The translations under genes and the position numbers were made by a program. Below are positions 51,456 to 61,539 of a stretch of 64,000 nucleotides of DNA, piece by piece. The notes under the pieces were generated by a model. The model saw only the letters and a list, made by a program, of their open reading frames with translations. It did not search any database and was not told the DNA's origin. The stretch is from RGIG3009 sp045541305 (GTDB taxonomy: Bacteria; Bacillota; Clostridia; Oscillospirales; Acutalibacteraceae): NCBI GenBank assembly GCA_045541305.1, contig JAZQIV010000176.1:1-64000 (forward strand), read 5' to 3'. How positions within the stretch are numbered: position 1 is the stretch's first letter; each line of letters begins with the position of its first letter.

Positions 51456-54347
51456 ATGAAATTACAGTACCGTATAGTGATGAAAAGAATAGTAGCCGCA
51501 CTTTTAGTGACCGTATTATGTATGACGGGGGTACCCTTCACACATGTTGCGGCGAATCAGCTGCCGCAAGAGGGGATGCAACCCGCCGATGAACAGGCAC
51601 TATACGGTTATGAGGATTACTGTGCCGGTATCTCCGAACAATCTTTTTTACAATCGCCGATCGACATAACCTGCGATAATATTACCGCTACCGATAACGG
51701 AATGCTTGACATTCAAGAGTTTGATAACAAAGCAGCAGTGGTGATCGGCAAGGATACTGAATGGTGCGAATGGACTTTTGAAGTTCCCGACGACGGGATT
51801 TATAACATCAGTCTTGAATACTTTCCGTTGGAAGGTACGGGGTTGAACATAACGGCGGGCTTGTATCTGGATAACGAAATTCCGTTTGCCGAGTTGCGCA
51901 CATTTGATCTTCCGCGTATTTGGAAAGACAAAACTGAAATAAAGCAAGACGAGCAAGGGAATGATCTGCGCCCGACGCAGATTGAAAAAGTTCGATGGAT
52001 CGATACGAAACTTTGTGACACCTCCGGCAAGTTTGAAAACCCCTATTTATTTTACAGTAAGGCCGGCAGCCATACATTGAAACTGAGAGTTACCCGTGAG
52101 AGCATGGCGATCGCTTGTATTCGCTTGAGTGCCCCCGAAGAGATCCTGAGTTATGAGGAATATATTGCTCAATATGGTGAGTCTGACAAAGTATCCAATA
52201 TTACATATCGCTTTGAAGCAGAAAACTCATTTGAAAAAAACAGTGCGATGTTGTATGCGCTGACGGATAAGAGCAGCATAGCCACACAACCAAACGATCC
52301 TTTTATATCTCGCTTGAATGTGATCGGTCAAGAGAACTGGGACACGCCGGGACAGTTTATCACTTGGAAGGTAACAGTTCCTCAAAACGGCTTATATACC
52401 CTTGCATTCCGAGCAAGACAAAATATGAATCAGGGCATGCACTCGTATCGCACCTTATCCATCAATGGAGAAGTGCCGTTCAAGGAAGCCGAAAACATCG
52501 AATTTAAATATAATTCAGATTGGTATATCAAGGTGTTGGGGGATGAAGCACCGTTTCAGGTATATCTCAAAAGTGGCGATGAAATTACGCTAACGTGTTC
52601 CTCGGGTAAGCTGTGTGAGGTTTTCAGACAGATACAAAAATCTGTTTTAAATCTGAATGAGGTCTACCGTAAGATTATATTCGTAACCGGTGTGTCTCCG
52701 GACGTATACCGAGATTATTCTCTTGAAACCGAAATTCCCGATCTTTCCGATCGCCTTCAAGAGGAATTGGATCGGATCACAAGCGCATTGAATGCAACTA
52801 TGCAGTTGACGGGTGCAGTGAATGCACAAACAGCCACGCTGAACAAAACGATCGAGATCCTGCAGGAGTTTATCGACACGCCTCACAGAGTAACTGAAAA
52901 ACTGGGTACTTTTAAATCCAACATTGAAAGTCTGAGTTCTTTGTTATTGTCTTTCGGTGAACAACCGCTTGAATTGGATTGCTTATATTTCTTATCTGAA
53001 GACCAAGAGTTACCCAAAGCGAACGAAAGCTTTTGGGAGTCGTTTGCATTCAATTTTTCGAAGTTTATCGGGTCTTTTATAAACGATTACAGTACCGACA
53101 ACCCTTTCGCCGATGAATCGAAGGAACTTAAAGTTTGGGTCACCACCGGACGGGATCAGTTGCAAATTTTAACGACCATGATCAAGGACTCTTTTACACA
53201 AGAAACAAAGATCCCGGTAAAATTAAGTTTAGTTGATACCGGAGATACCTTGATTCAGGCAACAATGGCGGGGAAAGGTCCGGATATTGCGTTGATGATT
53301 TCGCCGGACCATGTCATCAATCTTTCTGCACGAGGCGTATTGGTGGATTTAGCGAAGCCTGAGTTTAATGTTGAACTTGAAATGAAAGATTGGTTCCAGG
53401 AAGCGGCTTGGACTCGCTTTCGATATAACAACGGGGTATATGCCGTTCCCGAAACGTTGAGTTTCCCGATGCTGTTTTATCGCACAGACATATTCTCGGA
53501 ATTAAACATTTCTCCTCCCGATACGTGGGATGAGTTTTATTCAGTGCTGCAAAAATTGCAATACAACAATATGAATGTGAGCATTCCCGAGTCCAGTACC
53601 ACTGCTGTAGGTGTGTCGGGGAGTATCGGCTTGTTCCAAAGCTTTTTGTTGCAAAAGGGTGGCGATTATTATAATGAATCGCTCACGGCAACCCTGTTCG
53701 ATACGCCGGAAGCGTATGAGTCGTTTGAAGACTGGGCGAAACTGTATGCGGAATTCGGTGTTGCCAGAAGTGTGGACTTTTTCAGCCGTTTCAGGACGGG
53801 TGATGTTCCGCTGGGTTTATCAGACTATACCACCTATAATCAGCTGGTAGCAGCAGCTCCGGAATTAAACGGTCTTTGGGCAATGGCTCCTTATCCGGGG
53901 ACAAAACGGGAGGACGGTACGATTGACCGCACGGTTCCGGCCAGCGGAACAGGTGCTGTAATTCTCGCCGATTCCACAAGCAAGCGAGACGTTACAAGTG
54001 AAGCATTTGCGTTTCTTAAGTGGTGGGCTAGCCCAACTTCTCAATTGCGGTACGGCAAAGAACTGGAAGCAACATTAGGCGTTGCTGCTCGTTATGCTCC
54101 TGCAAGTGTAGAAGCGTTTGAAAATATCGGCTGGACGAGTGATGAATTACAACTTTTACAACAACAATCGAAAAGTTTGAAAAATGTTCTTCCCGTACCG
54201 GGGGATTATATGCTCGTTCGTTCCTTAACAAATGCTCTTCGTGCTACTTTGGATGATGGTGAAACCCCACGTCGTGCGTTATCGATGTATAATCGTCAAA
54301 TTAACAAAGAGATACAGCGAAAACGCAAAGAGTTTAAGCTCGATTAA
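51456..54347 (+). CDS. Giant extracellular solute-binding protein with N-terminal carbohydrate-binding-like domains (cluster B)
   Basis: The protein has 963 residues. The start at 51456 has GAGG upstream and gives a signal peptide (MKRIVAALLVTVLCMTG core). It aligns with the cluster A protein throughout: two jelly-roll-like segments (second opening FEAENSFEKNSAM), the VTGVSPDVYRDYSL junction, a helical spacer, and a family 1 binding domain from about 560 (AGKGPDIALMISPDHV, YAVPETLSFPMLFYRTDIF, FRTGDVPLGLSDYTTYNQL). It ends, like its paralogue, in a basic KEIQRKRKEFKLD. It should be the receptor of the two permeases that follow. Confidence 0.87.
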   Translation: MKLQYRIVMKRIVAALLVTVLCMTGVPFTHVAANQLPQEGMQPADEQALYGYEDYCAGISEQSFLQSPIDITCDNITATDNGMLDIQEFDNKAAVVIGKDTEWCEWTFEVPDDGIYNISLEYFPLEGTGLNITAGLYLDNEIPFAELRTFDLPRIWKDKTEIKQDEQGNDLRPTQIEKVRWIDTKLCDTSGKFENPYLFYSKAGSHTLKLRVTRESMAIACIRLSAPEEILSYEEYIAQYGESDKVSNITYRFEAENSFEKNSAMLYALTDKSSIATQPNDPFISRLNVIGQENWDTPGQFITWKVTVPQNGLYTLAFRARQNMNQGMHSYRTLSINGEVPFKEAENIEFKYNSDWYIKVLGDEAPFQVYLKSGDEITLTCSSGKLCEVFRQIQKSVLNLNEVYRKIIFVTGVSPDVYRDYSLETEIPDLSDRLQEELDRITSALNATMQLTGAVNAQTATLNKTIEILQEFIDTPHRVTEKLGTFKSNIESLSSLLLSFGEQPLELDCLYFLSEDQELPKANESFWESFAFNFSKFIGSFINDYSTDNPFADESKELKVWVTTGRDQLQILTTMIKDSFTQETKIPVKLSLVDTGDTLIQATMAGKGPDIALMISPDHVINLSARGVLVDLAKPEFNVELEMKDWFQEAAWTRFRYNNGVYAVPETLSFPMLFYRTDIFSELNISPPDTWDEFYSVLQKLQYNNMNVSIPESSTTAVGVSGSIGLFQSFLLQKGGDYYNESLTATLFDTPEAYESFEDWAKLYAEFGVARSVDFFSRFRTGDVPLGLSDYTTYNQLVAAAPELNGLWAMAPYPGTKREDGTIDRTVPASGTGAVILADSTSKRDVTSEAFAFLKWWASPTSQLRYGKELEATLGVAARYAPASVEAFENIGWTSDELQLLQQQSKSLKNVLPVPGDYMLVRSLTNALRATLDDGETPRRALSMYNRQINKEIQRKRKEFKLD

Positions 54348-54391
54348 GTTACATTTTTAATGGTATCATCTCCGAAAGGATGATTGTAGGG

Positions 54392-55300
54392 ATGAAAAAA
54401 AGAACTCGAAACCTATCCTCAGAAAGATCCAAAAGCAGTATCGCTCATTATACCATGTTAGCGCCTTTTCTGATTTTGTTTATTCTGTTTACCGTAATAC
54501 CGGTGATAACCGCTATGGTATTAAGTTTTACAGATTTTAACATGATGCAAATGCCAAGCTTCGTTGGCTTAGACAATTACATGCGCATGTTGTTTGAAGA
54601 CGACGTTTTTATGATCGCTCTAAAAAACACCCTGGTTTTGGCGCTGGTTACGGGTCCTATCGGTTACATTCTTAGTTTTGTTGTGGCTTGGCTTGTGAAT
54701 GAGTTTAGGCGCCGTACAAGAATGATCTTTACCTTTTTCATTTATTTGCCCGCTTTAGGTGGTAATGCTTTTTTAATTTGGCAATACATATTCTCACAAG
54801 ACAGCAGAGGACTTTTAAATGACGTTTTGTTAAAGTTGGGCATTCTTTCCGACCCGATCGGATGGTTAACTAATCCCGCTTATAATCTCACGATTTGTGC
54901 CGTGGTTATTATCTGGCAAAGTTTTGGCGCAGGATTCCTTTCGTTTATTTCGGGATTGCAATCACTGGATAGAACGTATTTTGAAGCGGCGGCCATCGAC
55001 GGGTTGAAAAATCGCTGGCAGGAGCTCTACTACGTTACGTTCCCGCAGATGAAAGAATTTTTACTGTTCGGTGCGGTCATGTCCATTTCCAGTGCCTTTT
55101 CTGTGGGCGGAATTAACAGGGCACTTACCGGTATGCCCAGTACCAGGTATTCGACGCACACGATTTTATTATACATTTCGGATTATGCGAACATTCGTTA
55201 TGAAATGGGTTTTGCATCTGCTGCTGCCGTCTTGCTCTTCTTCATGATGTTGGTTTCGTGGAGCTTAACGAAGAAGGCATTAAACAAAGTTTCGGTTTAA
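54392..55300 (+). CDS. Sugar ABC transporter permease, MalF/UgpA type (cluster B)
   Basis: The protein has 302 residues with six membrane segments (MLAPFLILFILFTVIPVI first) and the EAA loop FEAAAIDGLKNRWQELYYVTFP. It is the counterpart of the permease at 16699, sharing FVGLDNYMRMLFEDDVFMIALKNT-like sequence in the first extracytoplasmic loop. The start at 54392 is preferred to 54380, which directly abuts the AAAGG. Confidence 0.88.
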   Translation: MKKRTRNLSSERSKSSIAHYTMLAPFLILFILFTVIPVITAMVLSFTDFNMMQMPSFVGLDNYMRMLFEDDVFMIALKNTLVLALVTGPIGYILSFVVAWLVNEFRRRTRMIFTFFIYLPALGGNAFLIWQYIFSQDSRGLLNDVLLKLGILSDPIGWLTNPAYNLTICAVVIIWQSFGAGFLSFISGLQSLDRTYFEAAAIDGLKNRWQELYYVTFPQMKEFLLFGAVMSISSAFSVGGINRALTGMPSTRYSTHTILLYISDYANIRYEMGFASAAAVLLFFMMLVSWSLTKKALNKVSV

Positions 55301-55311
55301 GGGGTTTTTCG

Positions 55312-56205
55312 ATGATTGCAAAAATTAAAAAATCACTCCGTAATACGATATTTTTCAAATACAAACAAGTTGTCTTGTCGCGTTCCAAAGCCGGCACATT
55401 CGCCATTGCGGTTTTTCTAACGTTAATGTCTGCCTTTATGTTCCTTCCGGTGTTTTATTCACTCGTGCAGGCATTCAAACCGATTGAAGAGCTTTTTGTT
55501 TATCCGCCTCGTTTCTTCGTGATCAATCCGACACTGGAAAACTTCAAATCCATTTTTCAATTGGCGGAAACATTGGATGTTCCGTTTGGTCGATATCTGT
55601 TTAATAGTTTATTTGTCGCAATTGTTGGAACCGTCACGTATGTGTTCCTTTCTTCACTGGCGGCGTATCCTTTGGCCAAGGGGAAATTTTCCGGACGTAT
55701 ATTGATTTCCAATCTGATCGTTTGGGCTCTTTTGTTTAATGCCGAAGTGACAGCCATGCCTCGGTATATTGTGATCGCCAAACTTGGGTTAATCGATACG
55801 TATTGGGCACTCTTTTTGCCGGCATTTGCAGGAACGATGGGCGTTTTTTTGATGAAACAATTCATTTCGTCTGCCATACCGGATTCCATATTGGAAGCTG
55901 CCAGGATTGACGGTGCAGGCGAATATAAAATATTTTTCAAAATCGTCATGCCGAGCGTGAAAGCGGCGTGGCTGACTGTTATCATCTTTTCCTTCCAATC
56001 GTTTTGGGGGAGCTCCGGTTCCTATATCTACACGGAAAATCTGAAACAGCTCCCTGCCGTTTTATCATCCATTACGGCAGCGGGTATTGCTCGTGCAGGC
56101 GCAGGTGCGGCGGTAGGGGTTGTGATGATGATTTTACCTGTAACGGTTTTCTTGATATCACAAAGTTCCATTACCGAAACGATGGCACATTCGGGATTGA
56201 AGTAA
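55312..56205 (+). CDS. Carbohydrate ABC transporter permease, MalG/UgpE type (cluster B)
   Basis: The protein has 297 residues with six membrane segments. PIEELFVYPPRFFVI follows the first helix, and the EAA loop is EAARIDGAGEYKIFFKIVMP. It is the counterpart of the permease at 17642 and completes the channel with the previous gene, 11 bases upstream. The start at 55312 has TTAAGGGG before it; the longer overlapping frame is not supported. Confidence 0.88.
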   Translation: MIAKIKKSLRNTIFFKYKQVVLSRSKAGTFAIAVFLTLMSAFMFLPVFYSLVQAFKPIEELFVYPPRFFVINPTLENFKSIFQLAETLDVPFGRYLFNSLFVAIVGTVTYVFLSSLAAYPLAKGKFSGRILISNLIVWALLFNAEVTAMPRYIVIAKLGLIDTYWALFLPAFAGTMGVFLMKQFISSAIPDSILEAARIDGAGEYKIFFKIVMPSVKAAWLTVIIFSFQSFWGSSGSYIYTENLKQLPAVLSSITAAGIARAGAGAAVGVVMMILPVTVFLISQSSITETMAHSGLK

Positions 56206-56226
56206 TTGCTAAAAGGAGGCGGTATC

Positions 56227-58347
56227 ATGCTGCGAAAATTTTTGAAATACTGTGTTTCTTTTCTTGCCGTTTTGGCTATTACTTCCGTTCCCGCTGTGTC
56301 GGCTCAACCGAATTTGTTTGTTCCCTATACAACCTACGATTACAACCAATACAGCGAATCTATCCCCGCTCCCGTTGGCTATACTGTAGTCGAAAAAATA
56401 ACCGGTGAATCACTTGGGTTGGACAAATCGTTCGAAACCCCTACCGATCTATTTTTCGATGACAAGGATACGCTCTATGTATTGGATAGTGGGAATAGCA
56501 GAATTGTTATCTTGGATACCCATTTTCATTTGAAAGGTGTTATGCAAGAATTCCAGGATGAAAACGGGGAGATTTTCGATTTTTCCGGAGCGGAAGGTTT
56601 TACTGTGGCTCATGATGGCACAGTCTATATTGCGGATACCGAACGTGAACGAATACTGGTATTTAACGGTGATGGTTCGTTTCGTCAAATGATTACCAAA
56701 CCGGAACAAACCGATCAAAGCAGTGAATTACCTTTTGATGTGAGTAAACTCATCATCGATGAAAACAACTATTTATATGCCATTGCTAAAAGTTGCAATT
56801 TGGGCGCATTCGTATTTAATGAAAACGGTGAATTTGAAAAATATTTCGGTAGTAATCCGGTCGTGAAAACCAGCGAAGTCGTTATGAACTATTTTCTTCG
56901 CCGCTTTTTAACGCAAGAGCAGCTGGATGGTTTAGTAAAATCAACACCGATTACGATTTCAAATTTTGATATTGATGATAACGGGTTTATTTATTCGGCA
57001 ACAATAAGTTCCGGTTCCTCTACTATAGGTGCCGGAATGATTCGGAAATTGAATTATCTTGATAAGGACACACTGACAAGCGGAATCATTTTCGGAGATT
57101 TAGAATGGGACCGAAAGTCTGTAGATAGTACCGTAATTACCACTTTTGGGGATATTGATGTTGACAACCGGGGATTCCTCAATTTGTTGGATACCGGACG
57201 TGCAAAGGTCTTTCAATATACTCAAGACGGCCAGCTGATCAGCGTTTTCGGTTCGTACGGAGATCAAAGTGGATGCTTTGGGCAACCCACGGCAATCGTA
57301 TCGAGTGGGGATAAAGTATACGTAGCAGATTCGGGGAAGAACTGTATTCATGTTTTTGCTCCGACTGCTTATGCAACTCAATATCGCAATGCAATACTGA
57401 AATTGCAAAAAAATGAATTTGAAAGTTCACTGAATGAATTTGAGGAATTACTTTCCCTAAACACCAATAATGAGCAAGCGTATTATGGCATGGGCCTTGT
57501 GTACGATGTGCAGGGCAATTATAAAGAGGCGATGCGCTGCTTTAAGTTGGCGAACCATACTGAAGGTTACTCGGAAGCGTTCCGTGAATATCGCAGAATT
57601 ACCCTTAAAAATCTCACAATCCCGCTTATCATTTTCGTGGTTGCGGTTTTAGGTGTTTTAAAGCTACTTGCTGTTAAAAAAGCCAAGGTCGTTACAACAA
57701 CTTCTAATGGATATTCTAAATGGGAAACGAAATACGCTTTCCCGTTATACACGCTTTTTCACCCATTAGACGGCTTTTATCAAGTTAAGACGCGAAAAAT
57801 CGGTTCGTTAAAAGTTGCGTTTATCTTGATAGTGGCGGTGTTTGCAGTTACCACTTTTAGTTTTTTCAGCACGGGGTATCTTTTCAACACCAACAGAATA
57901 TCGGACTACAACATCTTTATCATGCTGCTTCAGACGGTTGGTCTGCTTGTTCTGTTTATTGTTGCAAACTGGTCTGTGTGTACGTTGCTGAACGGAAATG
58001 GCAGTTTAAAAGAAATCACAATCGTTACCTCGTACGCAATGGTGCCGTGGTTAGGCTGCACCGTACTGAAGGTTGTTTTATCGAATTTCTTGGTTTTGCA
58101 AGAATACGCTTTCTTGGATATCCTTGTTACCGTCGGGCTGCTTTGGTCTATTCTGTTGCTGATATGTGGCATGTATTGTATCCATGAGTATACCGTGTTT
58201 CAAACCGTTTTCGCCATTATTATGACGCTGCTTGGAATGGCTATTATCGTTTTCCTGATTGCGATGTTCTTTAGCTTATTACAGCAGACCGGAAGTTTCT
58301 TTGACTCAATCATCACCGAAGCAATTTTCAAATGGGGGAGGGGATAA
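56227..58347 (+). CDS. NHL-type beta-propeller / TPR / polytopic (YIP1-like) membrane protein (cluster B)
   Basis: The protein has 706 residues. The order is signal segment, propeller blades (LYVLDSGNSRIVIL, VYIADTERERILVF, VYVADSGKNCIHVF), TPR-like helices (ESSLNEFEELLSLNT, EAMRCFKLANHTEGY), a membrane helix near 460 and a multi-helix C-terminal domain. It matches the protein at 18526 in order, length and many motifs (YDYNQYSESIPAPVGYTV versus YDAWGDSIPAPNGYTV). GGAGGCGG precedes the ATG. Conservation of this unusual protein between the same neighbours argues that it works with the transporter. Confidence 0.75.
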   Translation: MLRKFLKYCVSFLAVLAITSVPAVSAQPNLFVPYTTYDYNQYSESIPAPVGYTVVEKITGESLGLDKSFETPTDLFFDDKDTLYVLDSGNSRIVILDTHFHLKGVMQEFQDENGEIFDFSGAEGFTVAHDGTVYIADTERERILVFNGDGSFRQMITKPEQTDQSSELPFDVSKLIIDENNYLYAIAKSCNLGAFVFNENGEFEKYFGSNPVVKTSEVVMNYFLRRFLTQEQLDGLVKSTPITISNFDIDDNGFIYSATISSGSSTIGAGMIRKLNYLDKDTLTSGIIFGDLEWDRKSVDSTVITTFGDIDVDNRGFLNLLDTGRAKVFQYTQDGQLISVFGSYGDQSGCFGQPTAIVSSGDKVYVADSGKNCIHVFAPTAYATQYRNAILKLQKNEFESSLNEFEELLSLNTNNEQAYYGMGLVYDVQGNYKEAMRCFKLANHTEGYSEAFREYRRITLKNLTIPLIIFVVAVLGVLKLLAVKKAKVVTTTSNGYSKWETKYAFPLYTLFHPLDGFYQVKTRKIGSLKVAFILIVAVFAVTTFSFFSTGYLFNTNRISDYNIFIMLLQTVGLLVLFIVANWSVCTLLNGNGSLKEITIVTSYAMVPWLGCTVLKVVLSNFLVLQEYAFLDILVTVGLLWSILLLICGMYCIHEYTVFQTVFAIIMTLLGMAIIVFLIAMFFSLLQQTGSFFDSIITEAIFKWGRG

Positions 58348-58348
58348 A

Positions 58349-60616
58349 ATGAAAAGAATTTTTAAAAATTGGTTCTGTGCATTTCTTTCATCTTTTATCC
58401 TTTTCTCCTTGGTTGCTTGCTCTCCGGTGACAGAGAATGAGCAAGGTCAAAAGGTTAACCAAGACATTGATACCACCGTGCAAACGGATGCTGAACCTTG
58501 GGACGGATCTCTAAATTACGTTTTTGTATGTAAAAATGACGATTCGGCACTTTATGCAGATATGAAAACCGGCCATTTTTATATTGAATCGTTACAGAGC
58601 GCTCATAAGTGGTATAGTGTTCCCGCTGATGCGGACTTGGATAGTATCACAACCGGTTCAAAACGGTTGGATGTTCGCTCACAAATGGTGATCGAGTATA
58701 TTTACAAAGAAGACGAATCGATAACCGAATATGTCCAGACGGCGAACAGTTTAACCGAATGTATCGACAACGGCGGCATTGCCGTTCAGCTGATTGAAGA
58801 AGGTATTCGAGTTACATATAACTTTGTAACACTTGGTATTACCATTCCGGTCGAGTACACCTTGGAGAATGACTATTTGAACGCAAAAGTCGAGATGGAC
58901 AGTATCACTGAAAACGGCGTCGGCTTGTTGACGGCGATTAATCTTTTGCCGACGTTTGGCGCAGGAAACTGGGACGATCAAGGATATTTGTTCGTTCCCG
59001 ACGGAAGCGGCGCAATTGTCAATTTTAATAATCAAGTCAAGATGAATGCGCCTTATGACGTTAGGGTGTATGGGAACGATTTGATAGATGATGTGCCTAC
59101 CCGTGTTACCTATAAAGAAACCATACGTTTACCGGTTTTTGGAACGGTCAGTAACGGTGAGGCGTTAATGGGCCTAATTACAAAGGGTGATGGTGATTCA
59201 TCCATTACCGTTCTGAACGGTAACAGCAGTTGCGGGTACAACGGAATCAGCAGCAAATTTCATGTTCGATTGCTGTCTAACCAATACAATATCTTCAACA
59301 AGAAAAATGTCGGTAAATTGTCACAGACCCCGGCCGATCTTGATTCTTATGAGGTTCGGTATTACACCTTGAGCGGAGAAGACGCCGATTATGTAGGTAT
59401 GGCCGGTGTTTACCGCAACTATTTAATTAACGAAAAAGGGCTGACTAAGCAAGAAAGCAAGCCGGCTTTTCATCTCGATTTAATCGGTGGCGTAGAAGTT
59501 CAGTCATCCTTCTTGGGAATCCCTTATACGAAGCGTCTGGTTCTTACCGATTTTGAGCAAGCGGTTGAAATTATGGAGACGTTATCTGCCCTTAACGTTG
59601 ATTCTTTCTCAATTCGTTATTTGGGTTGGAGCAACAACGGGTTAGAGAATAAAAAGGTTCCGGTATCTGCCGCTCCTTTAAAAGCGCTCGGAGGCACTAA
59701 AAGCTTTACCGCTCTTAGGGATTATGTGGGTACCAAAGGCTATTCTTTATATCCGGATGTTGATTTCCTAAACTTTTCCGCAGGTGGAAACGGCATTAAA
59801 AAAGATGCGGATGCTATTCACAATATCTTTGATAAAATTATTTATCAAAATTCCTACATGCTTTCCGTGTATGAAAAATCTTTAGACAGCGTTCCCACAC
59901 GTTTGTTAACTCCCTCTAAATTATCGGATGTGGGTTTACGGTATTTGGAGTCGGTGAAATCGCAAGCTCTTACCGCCATGAGTTTTAGCACATTGGGGGA
60001 TTTGTGCTATTCGGATCTTGGCTCTAAAGGTTCTCGCGTGCCATTTTCAAAGTATTGTGAGCAGGTGATCTCCCACTATAAAAAGAACGGAGTAAATCTG
60101 GCGTTTGAGGGCGGTAATGCTTATGTATTGCCGTATGCCGATCTGATTGTGAATGCCCCCGGTTCTTCAAGCGGTTACGATATTTTTGATTACGACGTTC
60201 CTTTCTATCAAATTGTGTTGCACGGTTATGTGCCGTATACCACGGCCTCTTTGGGCAATGTACCTGACGTAACCAAGGCATATTTAGCAGCTGTTGAGAC
60301 CGGAAGCGAACTCATGTATACCGGAACCTACGAAGATACTATTTTGTTAAAGGATACGCAATACAATACATTTTATAATTCGGCGTACTCGTTATGGGCA
60401 AAGTCAGCATCAGATCGGTACAGCCGGTATGCACCGTTGCTTAAAAAGGTATACGATAAAACAATTGTCAGGCATGAAGAGGTATTGGACGATGTGTATC
60501 TAACCACCTATGAAGATTCGACGCAAGTGATTGTCAATTACAATGAAGAAGCAGTAACCATTAACGGGCAAACCGTATCGGCATTAGGATTTTATGTGGG
60601 GGAGGGGATTCGATGA
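58349..60616 (+). CDS. DUF5696-like lipoprotein (cluster B)
   Basis: The protein has 755 residues. The lipoprotein signal ends SLVACSP (Cys near residue 25), unlike the cluster A version, which lacks a lipobox. The body follows the same plan: ADMKTGHFYIESLQSAHKW, GYLFVPDGSGAIVNFNN, HLDLIGGVEVQSSFLGIP, and the conserved YDVPFYQIVLHGYVPY block near the end. GGGAGGGG precedes the ATG. It overlaps neither neighbour, but its stop overlaps the next start by four bases. A glycan-binding or glycosidase role outside the membrane is possible but unproven. Confidence 0.65.
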   Translation: MKRIFKNWFCAFLSSFILFSLVACSPVTENEQGQKVNQDIDTTVQTDAEPWDGSLNYVFVCKNDDSALYADMKTGHFYIESLQSAHKWYSVPADADLDSITTGSKRLDVRSQMVIEYIYKEDESITEYVQTANSLTECIDNGGIAVQLIEEGIRVTYNFVTLGITIPVEYTLENDYLNAKVEMDSITENGVGLLTAINLLPTFGAGNWDDQGYLFVPDGSGAIVNFNNQVKMNAPYDVRVYGNDLIDDVPTRVTYKETIRLPVFGTVSNGEALMGLITKGDGDSSITVLNGNSSCGYNGISSKFHVRLLSNQYNIFNKKNVGKLSQTPADLDSYEVRYYTLSGEDADYVGMAGVYRNYLINEKGLTKQESKPAFHLDLIGGVEVQSSFLGIPYTKRLVLTDFEQAVEIMETLSALNVDSFSIRYLGWSNNGLENKKVPVSAAPLKALGGTKSFTALRDYVGTKGYSLYPDVDFLNFSAGGNGIKKDADAIHNIFDKIIYQNSYMLSVYEKSLDSVPTRLLTPSKLSDVGLRYLESVKSQALTAMSFSTLGDLCYSDLGSKGSRVPFSKYCEQVISHYKKNGVNLAFEGGNAYVLPYADLIVNAPGSSSGYDIFDYDVPFYQIVLHGYVPYTTASLGNVPDVTKAYLAAVETGSELMYTGTYEDTILLKDTQYNTFYNSAYSLWAKSASDRYSRYAPLLKKVYDKTIVRHEEVLDDVYLTTYEDSTQVIVNYNEEAVTINGQTVSALGFYVGEGIR

Positions 60617-61539
60617 AACTAAAATCCAAGAAAATGACATTGGCCCAAAAAAGTGCTTGGACCGGCAGACTCTTCGTTTTACCACTGTATATCGGTTTGA
60701 TCTTTTTTGTGGTAACCCCTTTTGTGCAGTCTTTATTGTTTTCCTTTGCTGATGTTAAAATGGACTCAAGCGGATATGCAACCAATTTTATTGGGTTGGA
60801 GAATTTCAGGGTTATTTTTAAAGCGGACCCCAATTTCACACGGTTACTTGTTGAAAGCATCACCAACTTACTTTGGCAGGTTCCGGTTATTATTATTGCC
60901 AGCTTATTTATTGCGGTGATTTTAAAATCAAAATTTGTGGGACGCACCTTTGTCAGAAGCGTGTTCTTTTTACCCGTCATACTGGCATCCGGCTTTTTAT
61001 TATCGATTGTGAACTTTGATGAGGCCGCACGTAATGTCATGGAAGGGAACCTGGTTTCTTCCGGTGCGGTAGTAGAAACGTCTGCCCTGAATGATTTTTT
61101 GGTGAACTTAGGGTTGGGATCGAAGATCGTTACGTTGTTCAGTAGGATTTATAATAATATTTTCACCGTGCTTTGGAAATCGGGTATACAAATTGTCATC
61201 TTTTTGGCGGCGCTGCAAAGTATTTCTCCCACGCTCTATGAGGCATCGGCAGTTGAAGGTGCCACTGCATGGGAAGACTTTTGGAAAATTACCATTCCCA
61301 TGATCAAACCAATGATACTGATCAATATCTTTTTTACGGTCATAGAAAGCTTCGTGGATTCGAACAACCAAATCATGGTAAAAATCATGACTTCCTTGCA
61401 AGGCTTACGTCTGGGGCTGGCTTCCTCCATGGCGTGGACGTATTTTCTAATTGTTGCCGTTATATTGGCGATTGTTTCCATTATATTCAGCCGATTTGAC
61501 GATAAAAATGAAGGGAGGCGGGCGCATGGCTTGCGGTAA
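60613..61539 (+). CDS. Sugar ABC transporter permease, second pair, MalF type (cluster B)
   Basis: The protein has 308 residues with six membrane segments (LFVLPLYIGLIFFVVTPFV first) and the EAA loop YEASAVEGATAWEDFWKITIP, matching the cluster A permease at 22906 (SIF/NNIFTVLWKSGIQI region also shared). It starts with an ATGA overlap on the preceding stop codon, so it is translationally coupled to the DUF5696-like gene. Confidence 0.88.
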   Translation: MKLKSKKMTLAQKSAWTGRLFVLPLYIGLIFFVVTPFVQSLLFSFADVKMDSSGYATNFIGLENFRVIFKADPNFTRLLVESITNLLWQVPVIIIASLFIAVILKSKFVGRTFVRSVFFLPVILASGFLLSIVNFDEAARNVMEGNLVSSGAVVETSALNDFLVNLGLGSKIVTLFSRIYNNIFTVLWKSGIQIVIFLAALQSISPTLYEASAVEGATAWEDFWKITIPMIKPMILINIFFTVIESFVDSNNQIMVKIMTSLQGLRLGLASSMAWTYFLIVAVILAIVSIIFSRFDDKNEGRRAHGLR

